In this document: one piece after another, positions 56,734 to 64,000 of the stretch
How positions within the stretch are numbered: the first letter of the stretch is position 1
How the letters are laid out: the number at the start of each line of letters is the position of its first letter
NCBI RefSeq assembly: GCF_019218265.1
Contig: NZ_JAHUZE010000001.1
Span: 806,001-870,000, forward strand
Source: Maritimibacter dapengensis
GTDB lineage: Bacteria > Pseudomonadota > Alphaproteobacteria > Rhodobacterales > Rhodobacteraceae
DNA length: 64,000 bases
Reading direction: 5' to 3'
Notes under the pieces: generated by a model
Database searches by the model: none
Told to the model about the DNA's origin: nothing
What the model saw: only the letters and a program-made list of their open reading frames with translations
Translations under genes and position numbers: made by a program

Positions 56734-57159
56734 ATGACCGGCAACCCGCGCCCGACGACGAAACCGCAGAAGGTTCATTGGAACTACATGGTCGACCGGC
56801 TGAACCAGCTGGAATGGGACCTGCATTTTCCGACCGCCCGGAACTGGGCGATCCCGGCAGAATGGCATGACATTGCGGCGCGCACGAAGCGGGGCGAGAA
56901 GGTGAAGATCACGATGTATGTCGAGAAGGACATCGTGAGGTTCTTCAAGTCACTGGGCCATCCGTATCAACCCAGGATGAACGACGTTCTCGGGGCCTTC
57001 ATGGAGGCCAAGATCGCAGGTGTCCTGTTCGAGGCCGGCGAGGTGGAGCGGTTTTTCGACGAGGCGCGGCGCAAACAGCGCCCCGAACTGGGCGATACGG
57101 ACGCCGAATGGGACGAGGTCGTGCGTGCACTCGCGGAAGACGGGGAGGGCGAGGCGTGA
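56734..57159 (+). CDS. BrnA antitoxin-like protein without a BrnT partner
   Basis: A 141-residue protein. KVKITMYVEKDIVRFFKSLG and HPYQPRMNDVLGAFMEAK resemble the ribbon-helix-helix of BrnA antitoxins (beta-strand, then a helix, then YQxRxNxVLRxYM). No BrnT-like toxin gene adjoins it, so it may be a stand-alone regulator. GAGGAGA precedes the ATG at 56734. It starts downstream of the phased CGTATG repeats, which it might bind. Confidence 0.78.
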   Translation: MTGNPRPTTKPQKVHWNYMVDRLNQLEWDLHFPTARNWAIPAEWHDIAARTKRGEKVKITMYVEKDIVRFFKSLGHPYQPRMNDVLGAFMEAKIAGVLFEAGEVERFFDEARRKQRPELGDTDAEWDEVVRALAEDGEGEA

Positions 57160-57252
57160 GGAGCGCGTTCGGACCGGGGTGAACGCCGGGGTAGGGCGAC
57201 CAGCCGTTGGCCTGCCTGATCGTCAGGTTTCAGGCCCGAACCTGCCGAGCCG

Positions 57253-57588
57253 TCATTCGCAGGCCTCTATCGCATCGCGGTGGGCCCGTCCGACCGGGTT
57301 CATCTTGCGCTGCAAGGCCGATCGTGTCGTGCCGTTTTCGGCCGCGACCGCATCGACCGCCATGTCCCAGGCATCGGCAAAGGGCGTGCCCGCGGCCTTT
57401 TCCGGCAGATAAAGTGTGCCGATGGCATCATAGAGCGCCCGATCCTCCTCCGACACCGCGAGCGCGAGCGCGTCCGTGGCGCAGGCGCAGACGTCATCGG
57501 TCATATTGGGCCGGTCGAGACACATGGAGGTCGCGTCCGCGAAGGCAGGGACGGGGAGAAGGGCGGCGGCAAGGATGAGGCGTTTCAT
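57253..57588 (-). CDS. Small exported protein of unknown function
   Basis: A 111-residue protein with a signal peptide (LILAAALLPVPAFA) and a mature domain with three or four cysteines (MCLDR, VCACATDA, IEACE) that could form disulfides. The family is unknown to me. It is a single gene on the minus strand. Confidence 0.8.
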   Translation of the reverse strand: MKRLILAAALLPVPAFADATSMCLDRPNMTDDVCACATDALALAVSEEDRALYDAIGTLYLPEKAAGTPFADAWDMAVDAVAAENGTTRSALQRKMNPVGRAHRDAIEACE

Positions 57589-57614
57589 GGGGAGAGGTTA
57601 GGGGAGACGGCCGC

Positions 57615-57645
57615 GGGGGTGAAGGGGAAAGCGTGGGGGGAGGGG
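57615..57645 (+). other. Potential four-stranded G-tract motif in an intergenic G-rich stretch
   Basis: Four runs of G (57615-57619, 57624-57627, 57635-57640, 57642-57645) with loops of 4, 7 and 1 bases meet the usual G-quadruplex pattern. The G-rich strand bias spans 57590-57700. The gene-free region 57589-57965 otherwise holds only the REP-like doublet and the inverted repeat listed below. Confidence 0.55.
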
Positions 57646-57710
57646 TGGAGGCTTGGGGTTGGGAGCGGGGTGGGTGAGGGGGCTGGTGCGTCTTGAGGTG
57701 GCGGCGCGAG

Positions 57711-57784
57711 GCCCCGGGTCAAGCCCGGGGCGGGGACACTGGCTCGCCATTGCCGCATCACCCGTCCCGGCCTTGAGCCGGGAC
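57711..57784. repeat. Inverted doublet of a REP-like stem-loop
   Basis: Two related hairpins lie 32 bases apart in opposite orientation: GCCCCGGG-TCAAG-CCCGGGGC at 57711-57731, and GTCCCGGC-CTTGA-GCCGGGAC at 57764-57784. On a common strand both read GAGGyCCCGGsTCAAGsCC with matching flanks (Y for C or T, S for G or C). This is the layout of bacterial REP/BIME elements. Confidence 0.7.
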
Positions 57785-57843
57785 CTCGTGGTGTCGGGTT
57801 AGCGGAAGGTGTGGGCAATGCTCTGACCTATCCATGTTTCACT

Positions 57844-57859
57844 TGTCGGCTTGCCGACA
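57844..57859. promoter_or_regulatory. Perfect 7-2-7 inverted repeat upstream of a low-GC gene
   Basis: TGTCGGC and GCCGACA flank TT. It stands about 107 bases before the hypothetical gene at 57966 and could be an operator. No regulator is adjacent. Confidence 0.35.
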
Positions 57860-57965
57860 TGTGAGCGCCCGCCCCGTCGGTTCGGGCTGAGCGTGAGCTG
57901 TTTTTCTTTCTGGCGTAATGTAACAACAGCTATACCTCGTAGAGCGCTAGGTGAGGCCGGCTGGT

Positions 57966-58373
57966 ATGTACGTTAGAGACGTTCTCCAAGAAAAGAATTG
58001 GGGGCCCGAGTGTTTTGGGTGGGATGGGCCCAACGCACCCTACGGCCGTGTTGGTTACACTCTTGAAGCATCGGGTCTACAAATTGCGTATACATCGCGC
58101 CCTTTGCCGCCCTTCATGATTTGGCGCAAGCGTGTCTCGTTCGAGCATGCCTTCGCGCCATTCTCACAGATCCTCTTTGAACAGGAAGCGTGTGCAGACG
58201 CAATGGGTCGGGATTTCGCCGAGCGCACAAAGTTCCCAACTGAAAGATGGTTAAATCTGCCTCTCATTGGTTTCAAACGAAATTTTGTTTCTGTGTTTGA
58301 TCCTGCGACCGGTTCAACAGTGGAAGTCCCATTAGAGATCATGCCTATGGTTTCTTCGATACAAGTGAGATGA
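57966..58373 (+). CDS. Hypothetical protein with low GC content
   Basis: A possible 135-residue protein, starting ATG at 57966 with GGTGAGG nine bases upstream; a GTG at 57951 is an alternative. Composition is near half GC, clearly lower than that of its neighbours, which suggests recent gain. It contains no signal peptide or recognisable domain and many aromatic residues (FMIWRKRVSFEHAFAPF). It is flanked by the REP doublet and by uvrB (convergent). No function is proposed. Confidence 0.6.
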   Translation: MYVRDVLQEKNWGPECFGWDGPNAPYGRVGYTLEASGLQIAYTSRPLPPFMIWRKRVSFEHAFAPFSQILFEQEACADAMGRDFAERTKFPTERWLNLPLIGFKRNFVSVFDPATGSTVEVPLEIMPMVSSIQVR

Positions 58374-58424
58374 ATGTAGCGGGAGGCAATCTCCTAGGGC
58401 GGGGACTTTGGCCATCGACTAGCT

Positions 58425-60578
58425 TCACCTCCCCCTCCGCCCAGCCCTCTGCCCCGGCTTCCCCGCCGTTGACCGCCCTTTGGTCGCCTTCTCGCCAGCC
58501 GCCGCGACCGCGGCCTGACGCGCCATCGGGTCGTCGGCGACGGCGAGGTCCACGGCTTCCAGTCGTTTGATCTCGTCGCGCAGGCGGGCGGCTTCTTCGA
58601 ATTCGAGGTTTTCGGCGGCCTTGCGCATGTCGTCCTTGAGGCCTTCCAGATGCGCCTGGAGGTTCTGGCCGATGCCGACCTTGTCGACCGTGGCCGTCAC
58701 GCGGTTCATGTCGACGTCGCCGGCGTAGAGCCCGGCGAGCACGTCTTCGACGTTCTTCTTGACCGTTTCCGGGGTGATCCCGTGTTCCTCGTTGTAGGCG
58801 ATCTGGCGGGTGCGGCGGCGGTCGGTTTCGGCGAGTGCGCGTTCCATCGAGCCGGTGATGCGGTCGGCGTACATGATGACGCGGCCGTCGGCGTTACGCG
58901 CGGCGCGTCCGATGGTCTGGATTAGCGAGGTTTCGGAGCGCAGGAAGCCCTCCTTGTCGGCGTCGAGGATCGCCACCAGACCGCATTCGGGAATATCCAG
59001 CCCCTCGCGCAGGAGGTTGATGCCGATCAGCACGTCGAAGGCGCCCAGGCGCAGGTCTCGCAGGATTTCGATCCGTTCGATCGTGTCGATGTCGGAGTGC
59101 ATGTAGCGCACGCGGATGCCTTGTTCGTGCATGTATTCGGTGAGGTCTTCGGCCATGCGTTTCGTGAGCGTCGTGACCAGCGTGCGGTAGCCCGCGTCGG
59201 CGACCTTGCGGACCTCGTCGAGCAGGTCGTCCACCTGCATTTCCACGGGGCGGATCTCGACCTGCGGGTCGAGGAGGCCGGTGGGACGGATGACCTGTTC
59301 GGTGAAGACGCCCCCGGTGCGCTCAAGCTCCCAGTTGCCGGGGGTGGCCGAGACGAAGACGGATTGCGGGCGCATGGCGTCCCATTCCTCGAACTTGAGC
59401 GGGCGGTTGTCCATGCAGGACGGCAGGCGGAAGCCGTGTTCGGCCAGTGTGAATTTGCGCCGGTAGTCGCCGCGATACATGCCGCCGATCTGCGGCACCG
59501 AGACGTGGCTTTCATCGGCGAAGACGATGGCGTTGTCGGGGATGTATTCGAAGAGGGTGGGGGGCGGTTCGCCCGGATTGCGGCCCGTGAGGTAGCGGGA
59601 GTAGTTCTCGATCCCGTTGCAGAACCCGGCGGCCTCGAGCATTTCAAGGTCGAAGCGGGTGCGTTGTTCGAGCCGCTGGGCCTCGAGCAGTTTGCCGTCC
59701 TTTTCGAATTCGGCGAGGCGGAGGGTCAGCTCCTTCTTGATGCCCTCGATGGCTTGGCGGAGCGTGGGCGTGGGCGTGACGTAGTGCGAGTTGGCGTAGA
59801 CGCGAACCTTGTCGAGCGTGTCGGTCTTGGCGCCCGTCAGCGTGTCGAATTCGGTGATGCTTTCCAGCTCTTCCCCGAAGAACGAGAGCCGCCAGCCGCG
59901 ATCTTCGAGGTGGGAAGGCCAGATTTCGAGGCTATCACCCCGCACGCGGAAGGAGCCGCGGGCGAAGGCGTTGTCGTTGCGTTTGTACTGCTGCGCCACC
60001 AGATCGCGCATGATCGAGCGCTGGTCGTATTCCTCGCCCACGGTGATGTCCTGCGTCATGGCGGTGTAGGTTTCCGGCGACCCGATGCCGTAGATGCAGG
60101 AGACCGAGGCGACGATGATGACGTCGTCGCGTTCCAGAAGCGCGCGGGTGGCCGAGTGGCGCATCCGGTCGATCTGTTCGTTGATCTGGCTTTCCTTCTC
60201 GATGAAGGTGTCGGTGCGGGGGACGTAGGCTTCGGGCTGGTAGTAATCGTAGTAGGAGACGAAATATTCGACCGCGTTGTCGGGAAAGAAGCCTTTGAAT
60301 TCGCCGTACAATTGCGCTGCGAGCGTCTTGTTGGGGGCGAGGATGATGGCGGGGCGCTGGGTTTCCTCGATCACCTTGGCCATGGTGTAGGTCTTGCCGG
60401 TGCCGGTCGCTCCGAGCAAGACCTGGTCCTGTTCGCCGCTGTCCACGCCCTGCGACAGCTCCGCAATTGCGGTCGGCTGGTCGCCCGCCGGTTTGAACGA
60501 CGTGTTCATCACGAACCGCTTGCCGCCTTCGAGTTTCGGCTTCACGTGGGCGGTGTGCATCAGGGGGGCGTCGGACAT
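58425..60578 (-). CDS. uvrB: Excinuclease ABC subunit B
   Basis: A 717-residue UvrB. Walker [12 protein letters not shown], the beta-hairpin [23 protein letters not shown]-like helicase motifs (DEPSHVSVPQ-like [12 protein letters not shown]), and the C-terminal UVR motif [14 protein letters not shown]. The extra C-terminal ~45 residues are Ala/Gly/Lys-rich and not part of the core. Start 60578 has AAGGAGA upstream. It nicks damaged DNA with UvrA and UvrC. Confidence 0.97.
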   Translation of the reverse strand: MSDAPLMHTAHVKPKLEGGKRFVMNTSFKPAGDQPTAIAELSQGVDSGEQDQVLLGATGTGKTYTMAKVIEETQRPAIILAPNKTLAAQLYGEFKGFFPDNAVEYFVSYYDYYQPEAYVPRTDTFIEKESQINEQIDRMRHSATRALLERDDVIIVASVSCIYGIGSPETYTAMTQDITVGEEYDQRSIMRDLVAQQYKRNDNAFARGSFRVRGDSLEIWPSHLEDRGWRLSFFGEELESITEFDTLTGAKTDTLDKVRVYANSHYVTPTPTLRQAIEGIKKELTLRLAEFEKDGKLLEAQRLEQRTRFDLEMLEAAGFCNGIENYSRYLTGRNPGEPPPTLFEYIPDNAIVFADESHVSVPQIGGMYRGDYRRKFTLAEHGFRLPSCMDNRPLKFEEWDAMRPQSVFVSATPGNWELERTGGVFTEQVIRPTGLLDPQVEIRPVEMQVDDLLDEVRKVADAGYRTLVTTLTKRMAEDLTEYMHEQGIRVRYMHSDIDTIERIEILRDLRLGAFDVLIGINLLREGLDIPECGLVAILDADKEGFLRSETSLIQTIGRAARNADGRVIMYADRITGSMERALAETDRRRTRQIAYNEEHGITPETVKKNVEDVLAGLYAGDVDMNRVTATVDKVGIGQNLQAHLEGLKDDMRKAAENLEFEEAARLRDEIKRLEAVDLAVADDPMARQAAVAAAGEKATKGRSTAGKPGQRAGRRGR

Positions 60579-60808
60579 GGGGTGTCTCCTTCGCCGCTAA
60601 CTTTGTGCGCTTTTTGTTCTGTTTCAAGGGCGAAACCGGATCGTTGATCGGCGGGGTGACCTGACGGGGCGGATCGAAGGCGCTGGCGTATGGGAAGCGG
60701 TATGACAAGATTGGCACATTTCGACGGCTCCAAGGGCTCTGTTGCTGATGGAATTTGACATTATCGAACAAACAATGGAGCCTGAGCGAAAAAGAAAGGC
60801 ATCAGAAG

Positions 60809-61324
60809 ATGTCGAGCAGAGGCAGTGATACCAAGGCGCGCGTCATCGGCGCGGCGCCCAATCGTCCGAGCGACGATCACCTGCTTGCCCTGGGCAAGCT
60901 GACGTTCCTTGCCGCCTATTGCCCAATGCACAGATTTTTTCCCGGACATGGGCTCGCGTCGCTGTTCTTCCCCGCAGTGAATAACGATTGCGTGCGCTTT
61001 TTCGAGGACGAACATGGCGCGACGGCGGCGGCGTTGATCTGGGCGCGGCTGTCGGACGATGTGAGCGAGCGGATGCTGTTTCAGAAGGTTCCGCCGGATA
61101 CCGAGGAATGGGCGGCGGGCACCAACTTGTGGTTCATCGACCTCATCGCGCCGTTCGGACATGCGGGCATGGTGGCACGGCACATCGCCCGTCACCCGCC
61201 CGAAGGTCCGTTCTACTTCGCGCGGATGGGAGAGGGCGGGGTCGTCGACAAGGTCGTGCAGGGCGATGCGTCGAAAGGCAGGCGCGGGCTTGTGCGAGCG
61301 TTTCAGTTGCAGGGGGTGTCCTGA
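60809..61324 (+). CDS. HlyC-like toxin-activating lysine acyltransferase
   Basis: A 171-residue protein of the HlyC/RtxC family, which transfers a fatty acyl group from acyl carrier protein to lysines of RTX toxins. The catalytic His region is CPMHRFFPGH, and LWFIDLIAPFGHAG holds the conserved Asp; FEDEHGATAAALIWARLS lies between. The start at 60809 is preferred, with AAAGAAAGG upstream. Its stop overlaps the start of a VCBS-Hint gene by one base, so that protein is the candidate partner. No RTX toxin gene is in the window. Confidence 0.88.
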   Translation: MSSRGSDTKARVIGAAPNRPSDDHLLALGKLTFLAAYCPMHRFFPGHGLASLFFPAVNNDCVRFFEDEHGATAAALIWARLSDDVSERMLFQKVPPDTEEWAAGTNLWFIDLIAPFGHAGMVARHIARHPPEGPFYFARMGEGGVVDKVVQGDASKGRRGLVRAFQLQGVS

Positions 61325-62268
61325 TGGGTATTCCGGTCCCGCAAAGCGGCACGGTGACGGAGGATTCCGGTGTCGTCGGCGGCTTCATCACCGCAACGGG
61401 AAATGCGAATTACTACCTTGGCAACGACAATGGCGATTGGACGGCCGAAACGATTTCCGGCACCTACGGATCGCTCACCATAGATGACGACGGCGTCTGG
61501 ACCTATTCGGCGGACAATGCGCAGGCCTCGATCCAGGCGCTCGACGCGGGCGAGACCCTGACCGAAGTGTTCACGATCACCTCGACCAACGGGACGACCA
61601 GCGTCACGATCACCATCAACGGGGCGGATGAACCGCCCTGTTTCACCCGGGGCACGTTGATCGACACGCCGCATGGGCCGCGACCGGTGGAGGACCTGCG
61701 CGCTGGCGACGAGGTGCTGACATCGGATAATGGGCCGCAGAAGATCAAGTGGATCGGTTCACGGCGGATCGGATTGACCGGCGCAGCGGCGGACCCGCGT
61801 CTGAGGCCGGTTCGGTTGAAGGCCGGTGCGATTGCGCCGGGTGTGCCGTCAGCCGATATGCTGGTGTCACCCATGCACCGGGTTCTGATCGGCGGCGCAC
61901 ATGCGCAGCTTCATTTCGGGAAAGACGAGGTTCTGGCTGCGGCAAAACATCTGGTCAACGGGCAGTCTATCTTCATCGACCCTGTGGCCGAGGTCGAATA
62001 CTATCATATTCTGTTCGACCGGCATCAGATCCTGATCTCGATGAACCTTGCGTCCGAGAGCTTTTACCCGGGTGGCGTCGGGTTGACGGCGTTCGAAGAC
62101 GGGGTGCGTGAAGAGATATTGACGCTGTTTCCCGAATTGCGAAGCCTCGACGGGGCGTATGGGCCATCGGCGCGGGACGTGTTGAAGCGCTATGAAGCGG
62201 CGCTTTTGAAGCACGCGCTGAAGCCGGAACCGGCGTTGAAACGACTGCTCGCGTCCCGCGCAGCATAG
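61324..62268 (+). CDS. VCBS-repeat protein with a Hedgehog/intein (Hint) domain
   Basis: A 314-residue protein. Residues 1-105 form one VCBS-like module (GTVTEDSGVVGGFITATGN, DDDGVWTYSADN, GTTSVTITINGADEPP). From residue 108 a Hint-type domain begins CFTRGTLIDTPHGPRPVEDL, with LRAGDEVLTSDNG and VSPMHRVLI. The Cys at its head and the His are the splicing-like nucleophile and partner. There is no signal peptide, so export would be by a type I route. The 3' end has many lysines (LLKHALKPEPALKRLL). Confidence 0.86.
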   Translation: MGIPVPQSGTVTEDSGVVGGFITATGNANYYLGNDNGDWTAETISGTYGSLTIDDDGVWTYSADNAQASIQALDAGETLTEVFTITSTNGTTSVTITINGADEPPCFTRGTLIDTPHGPRPVEDLRAGDEVLTSDNGPQKIKWIGSRRIGLTGAAADPRLRPVRLKAGAIAPGVPSADMLVSPMHRVLIGGAHAQLHFGKDEVLAAAKHLVNGQSIFIDPVAEVEYYHILFDRHQILISMNLASESFYPGGVGLTAFEDGVREEILTLFPELRSLDGAYGPSARDVLKRYEAALLKHALKPEPALKRLLASRAA

Positions 62269-62301
62269 ATCCTTTCCTGAAACTTCGGCGAAGATGCGAA
62301 T

Positions 62302-62321
62302 CCTCCCCATTTCTGGGGAGG
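62302..62321 (+). terminator. Hairpin after the VCBS-Hint gene
   Basis: CCTCCCCA pairs with TGGGGAGG around four bases, 33 bases after the stop codon. No T-run follows. Confidence 0.4.
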
Positions 62322-62454
62322 TGCGTGATGTGTACGGGATGGTGTAATACACGTATAGATTGCGAAGCGAGACTTCGCCGCCCACCTGCGCGAGCGGGGG
62401 TGCGAGTTTTGAGCGATCTTCGTGTAAGGCGCTCTAAAGGTTAACAATTTGTTT

Positions 62455-62680
62455 CCACTTTAAGGTGCAAATTTAAGAAAAACTTTCGCAAAAGTTGTAA
62501 TTTCGGGTTGCGCTACTCCCTTCATGGTTGTTAACAAGAGGATGCAAGCAGCAGACCGACTGTCGGCTCCGGCGAACACCCACCCCACCCCTCGCTCCCT
62601 CGCCGGGGCCGGCAGTCACCCTCTCGCAGAGATCTCTGCAATTCACATCGAAAGCCGCTCCCATCGGGGGCGGTTTTCTC
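62455..62680 (+). other. AT-rich promoter-like stretch, then possible short transcript with terminator
   Basis: In the 465-base gap before the NADH dehydrogenase subunit gene, AT-rich sequence at 62437-62515 is followed by GC-rich sequence without a convincing reading frame and then, at 62651-62680, by a stem GCCGCTCCC/GGGGGCGGT with one mismatch and TTTT. This could be a small RNA or a leader of the downstream gene. It is only a candidate. Confidence 0.4.
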
Positions 62681-62733
62681 TTGTAAACGCCCGGCGACTT
62701 GTCGATATATCGGGACGTCAGAAGGAGGCTTTC

Positions 62734-63045
62734 ATGCGCGCTCGTATCTACAAACCGGCCCGGAATGCGATGACGTCCGGCCAGGCCAAGACCAAGCACT
62801 GGGTTCTGGACGTGGTTTCCAGCGAGGCCAAGGATATCGACCCGCTGATGGGCTGGACCTCGTCCAAGGATACCGATCAACAGGTGCGGATGCGGTTTCC
62901 GACGAAAGAGGCCGCGATCGCCTATGCCGAGAAGCACGGGATCGACGCCGTTGTGACCGAGCCGCACAAGCGTAAGCAGAACATCCGGCCCGGCGGCTAC
63001 GGCGACAATTTCGCGACCAACCGGCGTCAGGTCTGGACGCACTGA
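62734..63045 (+). CDS. NADH dehydrogenase accessory subunit (NDUFS4/ETC_C1 family)
   Basis: A 103-residue protein of the family of the mitochondrial complex I 18-kDa subunit. [20 protein letters not shown], the WVLDVV strand and [19 protein letters not shown], then [14 protein letters not shown] and [15 protein letters not shown] are family features. AAGGAGG stands five bases before the ATG at 62734. It is a supernumerary subunit retained in alphaproteobacteria. Confidence 0.94.
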   Translation: MRARIYKPARNAMTSGQAKTKHWVLDVVSSEAKDIDPLMGWTSSKDTDQQVRMRFPTKEAAIAYAEKHGIDAVVTEPHKRKQNIRPGGYGDNFATNRRQVWTH

Positions 63046-63109
63046 ACGCTGACCGGGATTGCGCCGTGGCGGGGCCACGTCGCGGCGGCGAAGGCGGCTG
63101 TCGCCGCCT

Positions 63110-63160
63110 CTGGAGGATCTTCCTCCAGACCTCCTGAAGTATTTCCGGAACGGTGAAGGG
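63110..63160 (+). repeat. Intergenic hairpin-plus-tail repeat, copy D
   Basis: CTGGAGGA and TCCTCCAG form a hairpin with loop TCT, then ACCTCCTGAAGTATTTCCGG and AACGGTGAAGGG. It is preceded by another GC hairpin (GGCGGCTGTCGCCGCC). The tail matches copies B and C at GTATTT..GGAACG.TGAAG. Confidence 0.65.
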
Positions 63161-63192
63161 AAACCTTCGGGGACGGAGGGCGTTCATTTTCC

Positions 63193-63933
63193 ATGGACAG
63201 GTCGGACAATTCCGTTTTCGAGACGCTGAGAGCCGTGACCCGACGGGTCGAGACATTGACGCTCGTCGTCGTTCTGTGCGTCGCCGGGGCGCTCTGGGCT
63301 TTCGTGGCGCTTGCTGCCGAAATGATCGAGGGCGATCTGCATGGGTTCGATGAAACGCTGTTGATGGCGCTCCGGGTCGATGGAGATCCGGCGGAAGCGA
63401 TTGGCGGCACCGCGGTTCAGACGATGATGCGGGATGTGACGGCGATGGGAGGCATTACCGTTCTGACGCTACTGACCCTGACCGTGCTCGCCTATCTCGT
63501 CTTGCGCCGTCAACGCGCCTCGGCGCTGTTTCTAGGGGTTGCCGTGGTCGGTGGTCAGGCTTTGTCGCATCTGGCGAAGCTCGGGTTCGACCGGCCGCGC
63601 CCCGATCTCGTCCCGCATGGGGTGGACGTGGCGACGGCGTCGTTCCCGTCGGGACATTCGATGATGGCGACCGTCACCTATCTGACGCTGGCCGTGATGC
63701 TGGCGCGGCAGGAGAAGCGGCTGCGTATAAGGGCGTTCTATATCGCTGTGGCCGCGCTGGTGGCGCTGTCGGTCGGCGTGAGCCGGGTCTATCTCGGTGT
63801 GCATTGGCCGTCGGACGTGCTTGCCGGCTGGACGCTCGGCACGACCTGGGCGCTTCTGGTCTGGCTCGTGGCGCGCTGGCTGGAACGGCAGGGGCGGATC
63901 GAGCCGGAAACGCGGGTGGTCAGTCGAGATTGA
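63193..63933 (+). CDS. PAP2-family membrane phosphatase
   Basis: A 246-residue membrane protein with about six hydrophobic segments and the three PAP2 motifs: KLGFDRPRP, SFPSGHS and SRVYLGVHWPSD. It probably dephosphorylates undecaprenyl pyrophosphate or phosphatidate at the outer face of the inner membrane. Its 3' end overlaps the convergent alpha/beta hydrolase gene by 14 bases. Confidence 0.93.
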   Translation: MDRSDNSVFETLRAVTRRVETLTLVVVLCVAGALWAFVALAAEMIEGDLHGFDETLLMALRVDGDPAEAIGGTAVQTMMRDVTAMGGITVLTLLTLTVLAYLVLRRQRASALFLGVAVVGGQALSHLAKLGFDRPRPDLVPHGVDVATASFPSGHSMMATVTYLTLAVMLARQEKRLRIRAFYIAVAALVALSVGVSRVYLGVHWPSDVLAGWTLGTTWALLVWLVARWLERQGRIEPETRVVSRD

Positions 63934-64000
63934 GGAAGGCGCGCAGGGCGGCTTCGAATTCGCGGGGTTTTTCGGCGTGGAGCCAGTGGCCTGCGCCGGG
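63920..64000 (-). CDS. Alpha/beta hydrolase, C-terminal fragment
   Basis: The last 26 codons of a minus-strand gene that continues past the window. GAGHWLHAEKPREFEAALRA is the usual end of an alpha/beta hydrolase, with the catalytic His in GHWLH followed by a helix. The substrate cannot be told. Confidence 0.8.
   Translation of the reverse strand, partial: PGAGHWLHAEKPREFEAALRAFLNLD

Noticed and set aside
59097-60647. 516-codon open frame on the plus strand
   Set aside because: Antisense to uvrB; Val/Gly/Ala/Asp-rich without a fold signature.

Overview
The window looks like chromosomal DNA of a high-GC marine alphaproteobacterium of the Rhodobacteraceae (Roseobacter group). Support comes from gene order and family content: pleD divergent from a DUF3572 gene, a protocatechuate 4,5-cleavage (lig) cluster, a fused permease/ATPase peptide transporter, an H-NOX/diguanylate cyclase pair, a HlyC-like acyltransferase next to a VCBS-Hint protein, and intergenic hairpins of a kind I associate with this family. 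I see no rRNA, CRISPR array, insertion sequence or prophage. One tRNA (Glu, TTC) is present.

Layout. 0-7.4 kb: a peptide-type ABC transporter and a FadR-type GntR regulator on +, divergent from a DUF1028 gene and an M20-type hydrolase cut by the window edge; a 42-base palindrome lies between the two arms. 7.4-15.9 kb: a conserved hypothetical gene, NUDIX and DUF983 genes, an EF-hand protein, an ECF sigma/membrane partner/periplasmic metal-sensor operon, PleD, DUF3572, a HAD phosphatase and the H-NOX/H-NOXA-GGDEF pair. 15.9-19 kb: a four-gene minus-strand operon with an arylsulfotransferase-like protein, two small membrane proteins and a sulfotransferase. 19.2-31.3 kb: a PQQ-dependent aldose dehydrogenase, tRNA-Glu, then a long minus-strand series (hom, VOC, glpX, isochorismatase, recJ, kinase; crotonase, thioesterase, pdeM; a carnitine-dehydrogenase/BKACE/FAH operon). 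31.6-38.2 kb: a BMP-family (nucleoside-type) ABC transporter and glycerate 2-kinase.

38.2-52.8 kb is a catabolic island for protocatechuate by meta (4,5) cleavage. ligABC and a DUF1932 dehydrogenase follow a LysR regulator with two DNA-binding domains; divergently, galB, ligK/galC, galD and ligI run from OMA hydratase to the pyrone lactonase, followed by a second LigAB-like dioxygenase pair behind an FNR-like box. After a UdgX/radical-SAM DNA-repair pair comes pobA with its AraC-type regulator, which feeds 4-hydroxybenzoate into the pathway. The hydratase step uses GalB, not LigJ, so the route is a lig/gal hybrid ending in pyruvate and oxaloacetate.

52.8-64 kb: a universal stress protein, small conserved proteins, YdcF, a HugZ-like protein, an orphan BrnA-like protein, a low-GC hypothetical gene, uvrB, the HlyC-like/VCBS-Hint pair, an NADH-dehydrogenase accessory subunit, a PAP2 phosphatase and the 3' end of an alpha/beta hydrolase.

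The most unusual signals are hexamer repeats (CATACG/CGTATG) phased at exactly 11 bp in two separate intergenic regions, an H-NOX domain without its heme-ligating histidine, the double-HTH LysR regulator, the FNR-like box before the second dioxygenase pair, and the acyltransferase/Hint pair. Family assignments were made by eye from sequence motifs; no database was searched.
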